DNA of 64,000 nucleotides from Hyalella azteca (lineage: Eukaryota; Arthropoda; Malacostraca; Amphipoda; Hyalellidae), in contig NW_025930774.1 in NCBI RefSeq assembly GCF_000764305.2, positions 405,378 to 469,377 on the forward strand, given 5' to 3'. The position numbers were made by a program, and so were the translations under genes. Each line of letters starts with the position of its first letter. Within the stretch, counting starts at the first letter, position 1. Under the pieces are notes generated by a model, which saw only the letters and a list, made by a program, of their open reading frames with translations, was not told where the DNA came from and made no database searches. Shown here one piece after another: positions 12,561 to 26,200 of the stretch.

Positions 12561-15500
12561 TAGAAGAAGAGTTGAGAGAAAAGTAGAAGAGTTGAGGGTG
12601 CAGTAGAAGAGTTAAGATGTACAGTTGAAGATTAGGAGGTAGAGAAGAAGTTAGGTGAGGTGTTGGTACAGCTGGCAGCGTCAGTGCTATTTGCATCAGT
12701 GACAGCATCGTGGACCGCACAGGCAACTGCTCTGAACTATGATATGTGCGACATAATGCGAACATACTTCTTGTTCATTGTCGAACATACTTCTTGTTCA
12801 TTGTCGACTGCCTATCAAATCATCTGTTTATAATACATATTCTGGTTCATTACGGATATGTCTGGATCAAAAATTAAGTTCCTAATTAATTAATTAATTA
12901 ATTACCACCTAACTAAATATGCAATAACGAACCAACAATTATTACACGAAAGCCTTACTTGAGCTGGAGTGCAACCATTTAAATAATTAGTGTTATTAAT
13001 TTATTAATCTATTATCGTTGTCCCTAATCCTTAACTAACCAGCAAGTAAGCGAGATACTATGAATTCACAAAAATACATAAAAACATTCGTAACCAAGAA
13101 CAATTTTATTAAGTCTTATAAAAAACAACGCACCGTAGGCCTAGCTGAACACTGATTACAGTAAAAGTTTCGAGATATGCATCCAATAATCTCAGTTTCA
13201 TTAATCCTGTCTTGTTGGAATAAAACATTCCCTTTAACAAGCCAGCCAGCTTTAAAATTAAACGCATTATTCACTGGGCTTACTTTTTAGTGGAGTTATT
13301 ACACTTCCACTGGTATAGTGTCCAAATCACAACGCTGAAGACCCTTTGTGCAATAATCCTTGTACGCTGTAGCTGATGATCCTGCTTCTCTTGTGAACGA
13401 ACATTTAGTTTATGACTAATTAACGTTTGAGAGCACATAAAAAATTTAATTCCTGATTAGAGTAATAATCAGAGTACGTCAATATTTCTGCATAAACTTT
13501 ACTTGAACCAAACAATAAATTGCAACAAAAAAACTATCCCGAAATTTTAGGCGTCTCGACTTCTTAGTTCCAAGTCCCACTACCACACATCGCGAAGGTC
13601 AACTCAGCACTGAGCTCTCAGCTCTGATCGACTGCGTACCTCCGTCTCGAAGGCATCGTAGCGTATGCGCTGTACGCTGGAGTGACCTTGAAAAGTTCAG
13701 GCACCAGTCTACATCATTAAACTCCAAATACATCATCGACACCTGTTTTGGCGATAGTTAAGTTTTGCAATGCTCGTAAGTTATATTATGATCATGTAAC
13801 CGAACCTTATATCTACTTCTGACAGGTTTCATATGAACTCTGGATGGTGTGGAAGTGGCATCTGTAATGCAGTTATTATCTGTTAGTTATCCTGCTTGGG
13901 AGCAGACCGTGTAATTGATCGGTAATTAGTTTTCCATAACGTCAGAAGCTAAGAATGAAACAGATGTCCGTCGTGTATATAAGAATTTACGATCGGTATG
14001 ATTTTGCGCCGCACATATGCCTTCGTCGGTGGGGGCCTCCTAGGCTAAGTAGGCTACCGCGACCCAGAATAATTTTCCCGAAATTAACTGGGACATCGGG
14101 ACGAGACGAGAAATTCCCCAGAAAACAAACAACGAAGAAGGGGGGAAAAGTTCCTGAAATAAAGCTATGAATCGGGACAGTAGGTTGTTCCCGTATTTTA
14201 GAACTTGTGTCCCGGATGCTATAGAACAACACGAGACGTATGAATTTAACACGAAACGAAGCGGAACGATGCATGTCTTAAATATTCGAAAATTCTAGCG
14301 ATTTTTATCGTTAATCGTGACAGCTTCTTGTCTCGTCTCGAATAGGAAAAAGTGCCTAACGCGCGAGTCTCGACTGCCTCTCAATGTATCACAAAGAAAG
14401 TGAAATGGCAGTAAAGATTTCTCTTCTTCTTCTTGAATTTTTTTATTGTTAGAACACATCTTAGGGAACTGTTGAACTTGTACTTTCGCGACTGCATAAG
14501 TAGAGACTCGAAGCTGCAACTCAGTGGTTCCTTTTGACGATTAGCATATAAATTTCTCCGGCTAATTAAAGACGTAAAATATGAGCAATCGATCCATTAA
14601 AAGCCTCGTAGAACGCAAAAGCATCAAAGAACTTATTAATAAGTCGCTCTTTGTAGCCACTAAAGTCCAATATTTGTACGCAGCCCTGGTGAAATTATCA
14701 TTTCATTATTTAGAATCAGTTGAACTTCTATCGCGATCAGTTGATAATTACTATCATATACATACAAACTTTGATTACATTACAAGAGGGCTCATTTGTA
14801 ATTCAATATTTATAGAAATTTTTACATCGTCGTCTAAATTTATGGGAAGGGACAACAAGTTTGGAAAGATAGCGGTATGTTAATTAATGTTTACATTGCG
14901 CTCGTTTGCGAGAAGACACCTCCCGCACTCAACTGTATGCGCGCCGCATGCGTAATCGTGACATCTAATATTCATGACATTATCGTCATGTATGTTACTA
15001 TGTCCATGTGATATATTTACATCTAATAAACGAAATTTTAATGAGTGTTAACGTATATTAAATGCGTAAATTTGAGTTGAACGTCTTCTTCCTGCCCGTT
15101 ATGTCATCGCTCGGAACGGCACTCGTCTCCAGTCGCCGGCGCTCCATCGTCACGTGACCTTCATCATCGTATGACGTCACTGAAAATATTCGCGGCACAT
15201 CATCGATTACGTCACCTTGCTCCTACTTCATCTCATCCCCAGCTTGAGTCCAATTTCGGTTCATCCCAAGGCTGTTTCTCCATCTCTCCTGGTACATTCT
15301 TCACATTGGTATTCTCCTCTTCTAGCTATTGGTGACAGATCCTTCCACCCTTATAACGCTTTAAAACTCCCTGTGACGGCATCTTCCACTTGTGAAATTT
15401 AACGCACTATGCTTTAGCTATCATCACGATATACCTTCACCTTGAAATCATGTGTTTACCGAATCAAGTGATTACTTATGTGTCAACCGAATGACACATA

Positions 15501-18326
15501 AGTAATCACTTATGTGTGATTACTTATGTGTTACCGAATCAAGTGATTACAGTATGGAATGGCGCTGGCTGCTATCACGGATAACTATTGCCGACCATTT
15601 ACCACTTAGTTTCGAAATAGCGACGGGGATCCAATTTCCTTTTCTGTGAGCCAGAGGCATAGAAATAGTTTATGCGCGATTATTTTGTTATTACCGCCCA
15701 TTTGCCAAGGTGCTGATTTGAAACAAATTAATTGCGTCTCTCTAGTGTTGAAAGACGAGTAAATTAGGTACCAGTAAACTGACATTCTTTAAGTTTAATC
15801 TCTAGTTTCAACGTTCCAAGATCTTAATCGTTTTTGAAAGCCTAACCAAAGCGGTGACAATAGAAGCAAAAGTAAAGTAACTTTAAAAATAACTGTATGA
15901 TCTGAGAAAACTCTCCCCGATCAATATTGAGATAAAACGTAATTATCTTTATGAAACTCGTCCTTTTATCTTCTTGTCTGCCGGAATCACCGTATGTAAG
16001 TAAGTAATTAATGTGTGACATCGAACGATAGTCGCTACCTATCATGCTGTGCCAGTTGTAAGCTCGTGTCATTGAATAGGAAATTGAATTTGGAGACACC
16101 CAACTGTATATTAGTTCAACCATGCCCGCCCAACTGCGCACAGGTGAGACTGCAGGTGGAAATCAACAATAAGTAAGCTACTCTGGTAGTCTAGTCACTG
16201 CTCATGTGTAACTTGATATTACATGGACAATCATTTTACGCGTAGCTTAGATTAGTTTTTTCTTATGTATATCTTATGTCAACGATTCACGCAAATAAGG
16301 AGGTTCGTTTTTCGCATGGACGCTTTTCGTTTCATACCTCCTTCGTTCCCACACACGTCCGTCTTGTTATTCTCCAATCGTCTTTGCTATCCCCTCACTC
16401 CCGCTACTCCCCGAACATCACCCATTCTGATGCTGGCACTCGCACAACGATCAGGTATGACGGACTCAAATGGGAATTCTGAGTTGTAATCGATATGTTG
16501 CATAGTGTCATGAGATTTAGGAATCGGCGGACGTTGGAAGCAGAGGTACGCTAGGTGCAACTGAAGTTAAATTCAACTTCAGGAAGTACTTAGCAGAACT
16601 CTTGACAAATAAAATTTGCATTGAAAAAAATTGATAAGAAAGACTTTTTAAGACACTTTATCGTAAGGAAATTAAATTTAGTAATGAATTAATTTGAGAA
16701 AAAAAGTGTAACTGAATCCATTGGCATTTATGCAGACTAGACAGGTAATCTATTGAGCCTACATTCGAACATAATTTTAGTGTCGTTGGAAATTCACCAG
16801 CAATTTTTTAGCAAGTATTGTCTCCAAGTTATCAATTACACAATTATTGTTTATTTAATAATAATTTATACTGCAGGAGGAATCAAATTTGAATTTAACG
16901 GAGTCTATCCCCTAAAATATTTTTTATGAAAGAAAATTTTTCGTTTCATGCAGGGTATACTTTGAATTATGCAAACATAACATTTATTTTATTGAATTGA
17001 TGACGGATGATACCTACGCTGAAATATGCTGAACAGTTAATTTTCGCAATGAATAACCTTATAATATTCGACGGACCCAAGAGAGTTTACTTGGATTACA
17101 ATATTTGCAACAAATTGACTGGAGTTGCAGACCTTTTTAACCTTAAAACTAATTAGTAGCTACGCGTGATCATCCAGATTATAAATTAACTCCGCTGTTA
17201 GAAATTAACAATATTTACTGGAAAATCACTTATACTGGATCAATAATGTTAAGATATCCGTTGCCAGCTTTACAACGTTTACGAGCCACGAGGTGACTAC
17301 GACTAGGTTACCGGGCAGTCGTGCTCTGCGTGTTGAATGTGGAAGTTTGCCCTCACCTCTACTCCTCGCTCATAACTACAGTATCACGAGCATTTCGTTA
17401 AAACGCCGATTCTTCTATAAATTAAGGAATGATATTTGGGTGGCATTAAAGGTTAATTTATCCGAAACTTTTATAGATATTCATTTAAAAACGAATGAGA
17501 ATTGCTCACGTGTTAACACGTCTTTGGATTATCTCCTTAGGGTAGTTTTCCTCGGTGAGTTTAGTTTGATTCGACTAAGGTCAAACGGACAGCCAGGACC
17601 GAGGTCAATGAAATATCATCAGCGGAACAATTGCTTCAGTAATGCATCATGATACTTTCATCGTATGATTTTTTTTCGATTCATTTTCAACCCACTGAAT
17701 TTTTCGGGCAAACATTTGTTTACGTCAATTAATAAAAAATTCCGCCAATTGATTCACCAATTTTAACTCAAAATGAATGCAATTTATTCATATTCATTTA
17801 ATTAATGCACAATAGCTTCAGATAATAGGAGATACTTAAATAATGAGGTCAACTTCCGTAGATTTCCGTCGACAACCATCAATGAACACCTAACAATTTC
17901 CTTTGAAAGATTTTCTCCTTGCTTCGCAAAATGTTTTTGCGCGGAATGTTTTTCCTTCTTTTCGTTTTTTGAATGCCGATAGCTCCTGTAATTTGATATT
18001 ATTTTGCGCGAAAAAATGTTCGGAACTCATCATCATTATTAGTGTAGTTAGGCAGAAGCTTTCATTTATGCAGGTTTTATTGAAGACACCTGCATGCTTT
18101 TTGTTAACAAATTTCTTATTTTTTTTAATAAACCGAACAAAATTTCTTGCTGGTGTTGGGAAATCGAAAAGCATGTTACCAAATGACATTTTACTGGCAT
18201 ACAACGTTTCGAGTATTCAGTATTCATTCTCAAGTAGGAGAAGAGTTTTACAACACTTGAAATTTGAAAATGACTTAAGTACATTCAAAAGGTAGCGTAG
18301 ATACGGTTCGAAATCAAAAACTAAAA
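12561..18326. other. Intergenic, mostly unrecognised
   Basis: Contains a 24-bp direct duplication near 12,759-12,806, an (ATTA)n run near 12,885, and the hairpin at 15,468-15,509. There are small frames such as a 100-codon one at 14,581-14,883 that I do not recognise. A Met-start with a donor at 16,121-16,142 (MPAQLRT then GTGAGA) could be a first exon but has no supported partner. Confidence 0.4.
15468..15509. repeat. Perfect 18-bp hairpin
   Basis: Arms GTGATTACTTATGTGTCA (15,468-15,485) and its exact reverse complement (15,492-15,509) enclose the 6-nt loop ACCGAA. Fragments of the arm are repeated just downstream (to about 15,550), together with ACCGAATCAAGTGATTAC. Confidence 0.9.
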
Positions 18327-18551
18327 TTACTCCGTAAACAATTTCAACGTCCGGAAAAATCTGGCGGTTTGCAAATTGATAGCTGGAGACTCATTCTTAA
18401 TGATGAGAGCCTCTGCTATCGACAGTCTCGTAGTGTCGGGGCACCGCATGACGATGCTGGTGCAGGCGTCCAACGTGGCACGGGTGATGGTCTCGTTGTG
18501 GGCCTCCCGCATATGATTCTTTGGTCCTCCAGTTAGTAGGTGGCATGTGAG
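18327..18551 (-). pseudogene. GIY-YIG-like retroelement C-terminal fragment
   Basis: A minus-strand frame contains CHLLTGGPKNHMREAHN, RLSIAEALIIKNESPAINLQ and RTLKLF. This layout (Cys/His near the start, then a [L/I]xEAlxIkxxxPxxN block) is what I associate with C-terminal GIY-YIG endonuclease regions of Penelope-like and similar retroelements. Only the tail is present: an in-frame stop lies at 18,554-18,552 and no reverse transcriptase is seen nearby. The assignment comes from motif memory only. A cellular exon is the alternative. Confidence 0.4.
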
Positions 18552-19053
18552 TCATTTAAATTTTTTGTCAATTATTTGTTTGCAGACCTTTGTCCATTTC
18601 GCTCAACTCACCGAAAGTTGTTGGACGCCCGCGTAATAGCGCGCTAACCTTAATCTCTTCACTAACCTCAGTCAGCGGTTGATTTGCCTATTTAAATAAA
18701 ACGTGATATAATTTAACGTAACAAAACTAAATTTTAGATAATTAAAATTGAATGAGGCCATGCTGATTTATCAAATATTAATCAGCCACTAGCATGGTCT
18801 CACGCACATGTTTGAGGCGCCACTACGAAACACATGGTCTTCACTTTAAACGTTATTTATGCTCCTCAAACAACGTAATGTTCTGAGTATGTTTTTACCG
18901 TAAATTTATTCTAATAAAAGAGACATGATATCAAATCACACGAAGTGTGATAACAAAAAATATATATTTTTTTCCCACTGAGGGTTACTTGGGATATCAG
19001 AATCAATGAAAAAGGTATGAGTATTATTACAAGTATATAAAAGTTTTGAGGCG

Positions 19054-20287
19054 ATGAGTGAGTGGTTCACGTATGAAAAGTACAACATGCAGCAGCCTGT
19101 AGAGAAGCAGACGTCAGATCAACGTCGAGAGTTCAAGAACCAAGTTCAACAACAACCAACAGAGCAGAGGTCAATCCGCTCTCCGATCAGCGACGTTTTA
19201 CGTCTCTCACAGAGCTGGGACGTATCAAGGATACTTGACGCACACTCTGCTTCCAAAAGCAGATCCAGCACCGGCAAACGCAGCTCTGAACTCAACAACT
19301 CAACTTTCATCGAAAAAGTGCTTAACTTTAGCGGCTCTGAAGAAACCTACAAGCAAAGTGCATTCAATAAAGTCCAAAGTCAAATGCCCGCAATCTCAGG
19401 ACGTGATTCAATGAAACAAATTTTTAGTGTGAAAGAAAACAAAATGTCCGGCCTCGACGAAATTTCTAATGGAGGAGAAAATATTATCCCAGAGTTATTG
19501 GACTCGTCGAAAGTTTTTTCTGGAGAAGAAACTGTTGTGGAAACTTTAAACTCACCAGGTTTCGGTATTTCACATCATAGTCCTCTATTTATACGAAGTA
19601 AATTCAGGGACAAAATTTCAAAGATCCATTTGATGAACTCCATCAGAATTATCAGAAGAAATAATAGTCTCGCATCTGTCCCAAACGATAATAGAATTAT
19701 CCATTCATCCCTGGCAAAAAGTAGCTCAGAAAGTATCCTTTTGTCGTCAACAGTCTCATCGCTAAACGGAAGACAAAGCAGTGTACGCTGCGGTCGGCCG
19801 AGATTCATACCACAGACCCTGGAAAATGTAATAGATACTTCTAATGATACATCTGAAATGAGATTGCGAAAAGCTTTTGGGATAATCGAAAAGAAGAAAG
19901 AAGTCTCTATGAAAGCCAATCAACCTGAAACTAAAAGTGCGTTTTCGTCAATTTTCACAAAACTGGGATCGAGATCTAAAATTGCATCTGATGTATCCAG
20001 AGAAGAACACGAGCCTATACCTTTACAGGTTGAAGATTTGAGACACGAAAAATCGGATGATTTCATAAGAAAAATAACATCGGCATCTCTTGTACAAATG
20101 CAGCTCCAAGAAATAAAAGATACGGATCTTGATCTCGAACAATTGAGAATGGAAGACGAATTTATGACCGCACCTTTGGATCGACCAGCTGTTGATGATG
20201 AGTTAGGAAGTGTGGACAGAGCTAGCTGGATGGGGCAGTTGCCGGACCATGTCAAGCAAGCTCCTCTGCAACACCTCTTCATCCCAG
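19054..20287 (+). CDS. PLCXD: PLCXD exon 1
   Basis: Encodes the N-terminal extension and the start of the X domain (...WMGQLPDHVKQAPLQHLFIPG). Ends at CCCAG|GTAGAG, phase 1. The last residues before the donor are conserved in the family, so the donor is secure. The Ser-rich extension of about 400 residues has no counterpart in the roughly 320-residue typical family members. Confidence 0.88.
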
Positions 20288-23200
20288 GTAGAGTGCATGT
20301 TGATTCTATTTGTTTATATTATATCATAAAGGTTTTCAAGCATTGATGTGATCAGGGACACTTTATTCACAATAGTGAATAGTGTAGGTTTGGTTAACCT
20401 AGGAGAATGGCATAGTTTCAATGCATTTAGATATAGGAAAACTTTGCTGCCTCAAAAATTGCACAAGAATATTAATTTTTTTTTGCGTCCGTATAATATG
20501 GTTCATTAACGAAGAATGATTGATTGTAAGCACCACTTATCATGATTTCTGCTTAAACAGAGAGCTTTTTATGCCATCTCTTCACTTTAACTTTTACTCA
20601 GGCTGCCTAATTCCACAACGTAATTGTGGTACTGAGTTTAAGTGCAATTGTGCCTATGCAAACCGAGAAGAGTTAAATTATTTACTGAATTTATAGGCTA
20701 TGTAATTTTTTCATTTCACTCATTGCCTTATGAAGGCCGAACATTTGTCCATCCTTATTTTCTATTCATTACTTTTTGCTTCCTGTAATAGAATTCCACC
20801 CTAGGGAGTTTTGGACAAATCATTTGGTTCATAATAAACAATTTGTATATAACCTATAAGCGCATTTCTAAAAAATTAATTCAATGACCTTGTGATTTAC
20901 TTTCGGGTAAATTATCAACAGTTGTGCTTAGCAGCAATGGCCTAACAATTGTAGTCAATTGTGCGTGAAGTAAATGGAGACATCGTACACGAATACGGAT
21001 CAATGGGCCAATCTTTTCTGTTGATAATAAGCGATCAGCGGAGGGTTTGCGTAGCAATCATTGGTCACCGGGCACTCGATACTCGCTCACTCAAGGTCAA
21101 AAGAAAGCTTCTTGAGATGTCCAAAAATGAGTGCAGCTTTTTCCAACGGAATAAAGTTGAGCATCGTAATCAGAGACGCAGTATAGATGGACAAGATTAA
21201 GGCTCCGTTTTCAATCTCCTGTCCAAAATACTCTGCATTAGTAGACATTATAATTTATGTATGCTTTTGATTGCGTAAAATAGGGGCACTCGAGTGTTTA
21301 CGAGTTTGCTTATCATTAAAATTAATTACCTAGTATATTTAGGATATATATTTCAGCATTCGTGAGTTGCAGTATTTAGTGTCACCTTGCCATGCATGCG
21401 TGAGCTTCCAGTATATCCCAGATAAAAACTGAACGGTGGAGCAGGGTTTTGTGTCAGATATTATTTACTGTGAAGAAATGTTTGCCGCTCCCATACAATC
21501 ACAAGGTCGAAGACCTTGTCCTCTCTCTCACTCTAATATTTATAAGAAATACATTGATTCTATGCGCCTAGAAGACAATCACAAGCGAAGTAAATCGTAT
21601 TTCACTAAGGCGGTCCTGCAGATAAAATATTGGAATGGTCCATATATTATTAACCGATCATGCATCAAGAAAAAATGCCATTATCGGAGAAGTAACTTCA
21701 ATTGACTAGTTCACAAAACATAAAATTCGAATACACGATTTACAGTTTGCATGGAAGTCGACAAATTGAATTTCGATAATAACTGTTTTAAAAATTAACG
21801 TCACTGTTTCTTTTACGCGCTCAATATGTAGCTTTTATACGTAGTTATAACTAATATAATAGAAAAATTATTATTTTATTCCATACTATCACCAAATGAT
21901 AGCAATATAAAGGCCAATATTGATTTACACTCGATAACTTCGATAACAATTTAGTGGCTTTCCCTTTACTCTGACGTCTTAATTGTACCATTACTGGTAA
22001 TAGACAATTTTGTATTCCATTGCGTACTATTATCCAACATTGATTAATATAATGGCCAATATTGATGCACACTCGATATATTCGATAAAAGTTTTGTAGC
22101 TCGACCTTCACTGCGGCGTTTGAAGGTTCTGATCGCTGCTAAGCAACTCCCCACAAACACACGCTGCATGGCAGGTCACGCTATATCCGCAGTTCCAACA
22201 GTCCGATCTGTTAAGTACTACAGCAGCCATGACATGTATGACGGCCATTTGCCTCTTAAATGGAGACAAAGTCAGCCGCTATTTAGCCATTAAGATCTTC
22301 TGATTGCATTTCTTTTTGGAGCGCACGAACTACGCTTTTAAGATCATTCGGGAACTGTATTTGAAAATTTTTACTGTTAGCGTAACAAATATTTTTAGAG
22401 GCTTCTTTCGAGGGAATGTTATTGATTAGGCTTTGAACCTGAAAATCTACGGGTTGGGATGAATGTTTAATTTAATTACGTTAATTTTTTTCAGTGTTTC
22501 AAATCTTCCAATTATATGCCTGAGACCTGAAACGTTGATACATATTCATTATAGTATCTCATAAGTTTCTAAACTTGATCGTCTACGAATTTTTCACGAA
22601 GAAAAATAATAAAAATATCTTAATCGCCCATTTAATGCAGAAATCTTTTATTAATCTATAAATTCAAAAATGTGCAAATTATGGAAACGCTCTTATTAAA
22701 ATCAGATAATTTTCTCGAGATGAATGTTTCACGCATCTATACCGTTTGAAGTAGAGTACTATCAATCTGATCGCAAGTATCTTCCGTCCGTAAGGCCAGT
22801 CTAGTCAAGAAAAGTACAAGAATCGGCGACAGGCCTATCCAGGCCTATTTATTTAATGCCGAAGATACTATACTATACTACTATACTACTATACTAAGAT
22901 TGACGTGATCCGCGCATATAAAGCTAGTATCACTTGTTCCTCTTTTAACACTAAACATCATAGAGTTCCAAATATGCAAATCGGTTATCTCTATTATTTA
23001 CTCCAACAATATAAAATGTAAAATTTCATGACATTTCCCACACCAGGCAGCCACGACTCGTGCACCGCTAGCCTGACGGGGGGCGAGATGGGTCCGGACG
23101 TATCGCCGGGCGTGCGTCGTCTGGGCAGAGCTTGCCCTTGCATCGCCCAGCCTGCCTTCCTCAGGTGGAGCGTCACCCAGCGGGCTACCCTCACCGAACA

Positions 23201-26200
23201 GCTCACCAACGGTGTCAGGTTGGAATAGAAGAATAGAAGTGTCGGCGTTGAAGAAATAGGCACATGGCCCAAGAAATAGGCTCATGGAGAAATAGGCCAT
23301 GAGTCGCGAATCTTGCTCACTAACTTGGGGCTAATATATCTTCAAGATTGTCCGCTTTATTTGGTAGGTAATGATGATAATTAAATTAACTTTCATCCAT
23401 AGGGGTTATTTTGATTTATACTTGTTTGAATAAATTTGTTACTTGTTATTAAATTCAGTTTATTGTGTGCAACTTTACGGTTTAGATTACAAAGAAGTGT
23501 AATCAGGTTATTCATCTTCAAATTACGCTCGAGACCAGGAAAAATGACATGGAAAATAATAAGTTAACTATTGTTTAACGAATCAAGACACTGAAAGAAA
23601 TTACTTTAATGATATTTAGTGATATCACGGCAGGTATTTTGACCTGCGTGTGGCGGAGCTGAACGGTCGCCTACACTTCGTGCACGGACTGTACGGGGAC
23701 GACATCCAGCTCATACTGGAAGAAGTAAGCATTAAATTATATTGCAAGCAAAGTCAATGTGCAAACTTTCAAATTTACAGTATAGTCTGTAGAAATATTC
23801 TTAAATCTCAAAATTCCCCCTGCATTGTACATGTCCATATTTGTCACAAAAAAAATTGTTTCGTTTCAGTATGATAAAGTATAATGAATAGTTTACATAC
23901 ATGGGTACTTAACTCATTTAATTTCCAAAAGTACCTCATGAGTACTTCGCTGATTTCATAGACATGGATTTTTCATTCAATTCTAGCACCCAGTCCTACT
24001 TGCATAATAGTTTTATTATCCAATTTTCCATAACTGCATTTAAAAGTACAGTAGGCCAGAACAGAGGATGAAAACGAAGTTCTGAAAAGAATAGCAAGAA
24101 TCTTAAAGATGTCATGACTCTAGTGACTTAATTAGACGGCAGATGTCTGATATAAGTTCTACGGTCCAGATAGAATCATGACACAGAATCACGACTCAAT
24201 TAAGTGACTTAATTAGACGTCAGATGTCTGATATAAGTTCTACGGTCCAGATATCATTGTTCCTGTTCTCGCACTCGAGCGAGGTTGTGCTGCTGGACTT
24301 CCAGCATCTGTACGACCTGACTCCTCAACTACACCGTGACCTTGTAGGCATCATCCAGCAGGTGTTCCAGGGGGCGCTGTGCCCGGTCATGCCCCCATAC
24401 AACCTCAACCTTGCCTTCCTTCAGAAAAAACAATATCAGGTTCAGAACGTATATATTTAAATATTGTCTAAGTATTTTCACATCTATATATAAACGTTCT
24501 GCAGCAATTTAGATATAATTTTCAATACTTTCTCTAAGTTTTTCATACAGCCCTTAAGTTTGGAAAATTTCTGTCAACTAGTATTGCCCTAGTTTTTGCG
24601 CATAGACTGTCGGACCATCGGTATCTGGTTAGATGGAACCACTACTAAGTATTTTAACTTATCACTAGAGAATTCATATCTTCAAATGTCACTAATTATT
24701 TTTAACCTAAAAGCTGCATAGTCACATTCTTAATTAAGCTATATTAAGTTATTTTTTACCAGTCGAGTAATGTGTGTTGTTGCATGGTGGAGTTGCCCGC
24801 GTTTGGTTGTTACGTTTGCTAGTCGTATGACTTCAAAGTCCAAGCTAGCTAAGGAGGAAGATGGGCAGAGATGAGACTATAGGTTTGGGGAACTGTATTT
24901 GGTGGAATCTGGTATACAACTGAGGCATAAAGGCTTGCTGGCCTTACGTGACCTACTATTGACACTATAGTAGTTCTACTCGAATTTGATCCTAATACGT
25001 TAACACGTAACAAGGTCACGTCGTAAATACAACCCATGTCTTGCTGACTACTGTTGCAGGCGCTGGTGTTCTACAGGTCAGACGACGTCAGCGAGTTCCC
25101 CGAGAACTTCTTATGGACTAAAGACATGATGCCCAACCCGTGGCCGCACACCAGCGACGCCAAGGAAATGATTGAGTTCTTGGCGCGTGCTCTTGATGCC
25201 CGCAATCTTGGCTTATTTCATGTCACACAGTGAGTGCCATATCTGCGGTCCTGACGTGGTTACCTTGCTCAGTGGTGACCAGTTATTGTTTATATCTAAT
25301 TTAATAATTACTGCTAATTGGGTTACCAAGTAATTTTGGTCCAATGTGAGCCTAATAAGTACGCGTGATTCGACTGAGCATAATGTGGTGCTCGTCCGCC
25401 CTCCAAGAAATTTTCTAATTGATTGCTGGCCTCTGTGCTAATTTGGCATCTATAATGAGTAGCCCGATTATTTTGCCTGGTGATTTATTATAAGTACACC
25501 TCCCCGTACTCTCATAAAAACAGTGGAACGCGTTACCCTTTTCTATTTACGAATTTCAACGAAACTTTATTTAGGTCTTTCTTGCAGAAAATTTTTTTCT
25601 GTAATCTGCATTCTGCATTCTTTAATTTAATTTAATTAATTTATTCTTTAATTAATTTAAAATCTTTTATTTCTTGCAGATGCGTTTTAACTCCGTCCAT
25701 GTCATCGTTTATGCTGCGCCACTTGTGCAGCACTCTGGAAGCCAAGATGGCCATTCCAGCCAACACTGCGGTCCTCAAGAACCTTCCTCTCCTGGCTGAC
25801 AGGTCAGTAAATTGTGTCCTAAAATTATCGATCCTTTTGAGTTTTGACTACCATCTGCAGTATCGTACTTAGCCCCAGACATGTGGCAGCCAGATATTAT
25901 TTTGATCCAGACTTATGTCTTAGTGGGATTTATGTCCTAGATACGATGGCTGACTGATCAATCTGGACAGATTTGAGTTAGAAATCGGATGCAGGCATTT
26001 CATTCAATAGGAAAAGGGGAAGAAATCGAATGAAATATACTTTTCCAGTGATTAAAGATAAGAAATACTGTATATATTTCTGGGGTTATTTACTCTGAGG
26101 AAAATAAATGTTAGATTAAAAAGTACAAAATTAGTTTGAATGTTTCAAAGAAAATTGCAACGGGAATATTTCCTAAATTTAACGATAATTTGTTCATATT

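Noticed and set aside
14581..14883. 100-codon frame on plus strand
   Set aside because: No recognisable motif, AT-rich codons, no splice or UTR evidence; compatible with chance.
16121..16142. ATGCCCGCCCAACTGCGCACAG|GTGAGA as a first exon for PLCXD
   Set aside because: It has a start and a good donor, but the acceptor needed near 19,033 lacks a pyrimidine tract, and an in-frame stop at 19,018 with ATG at 19,054 is sufficient.
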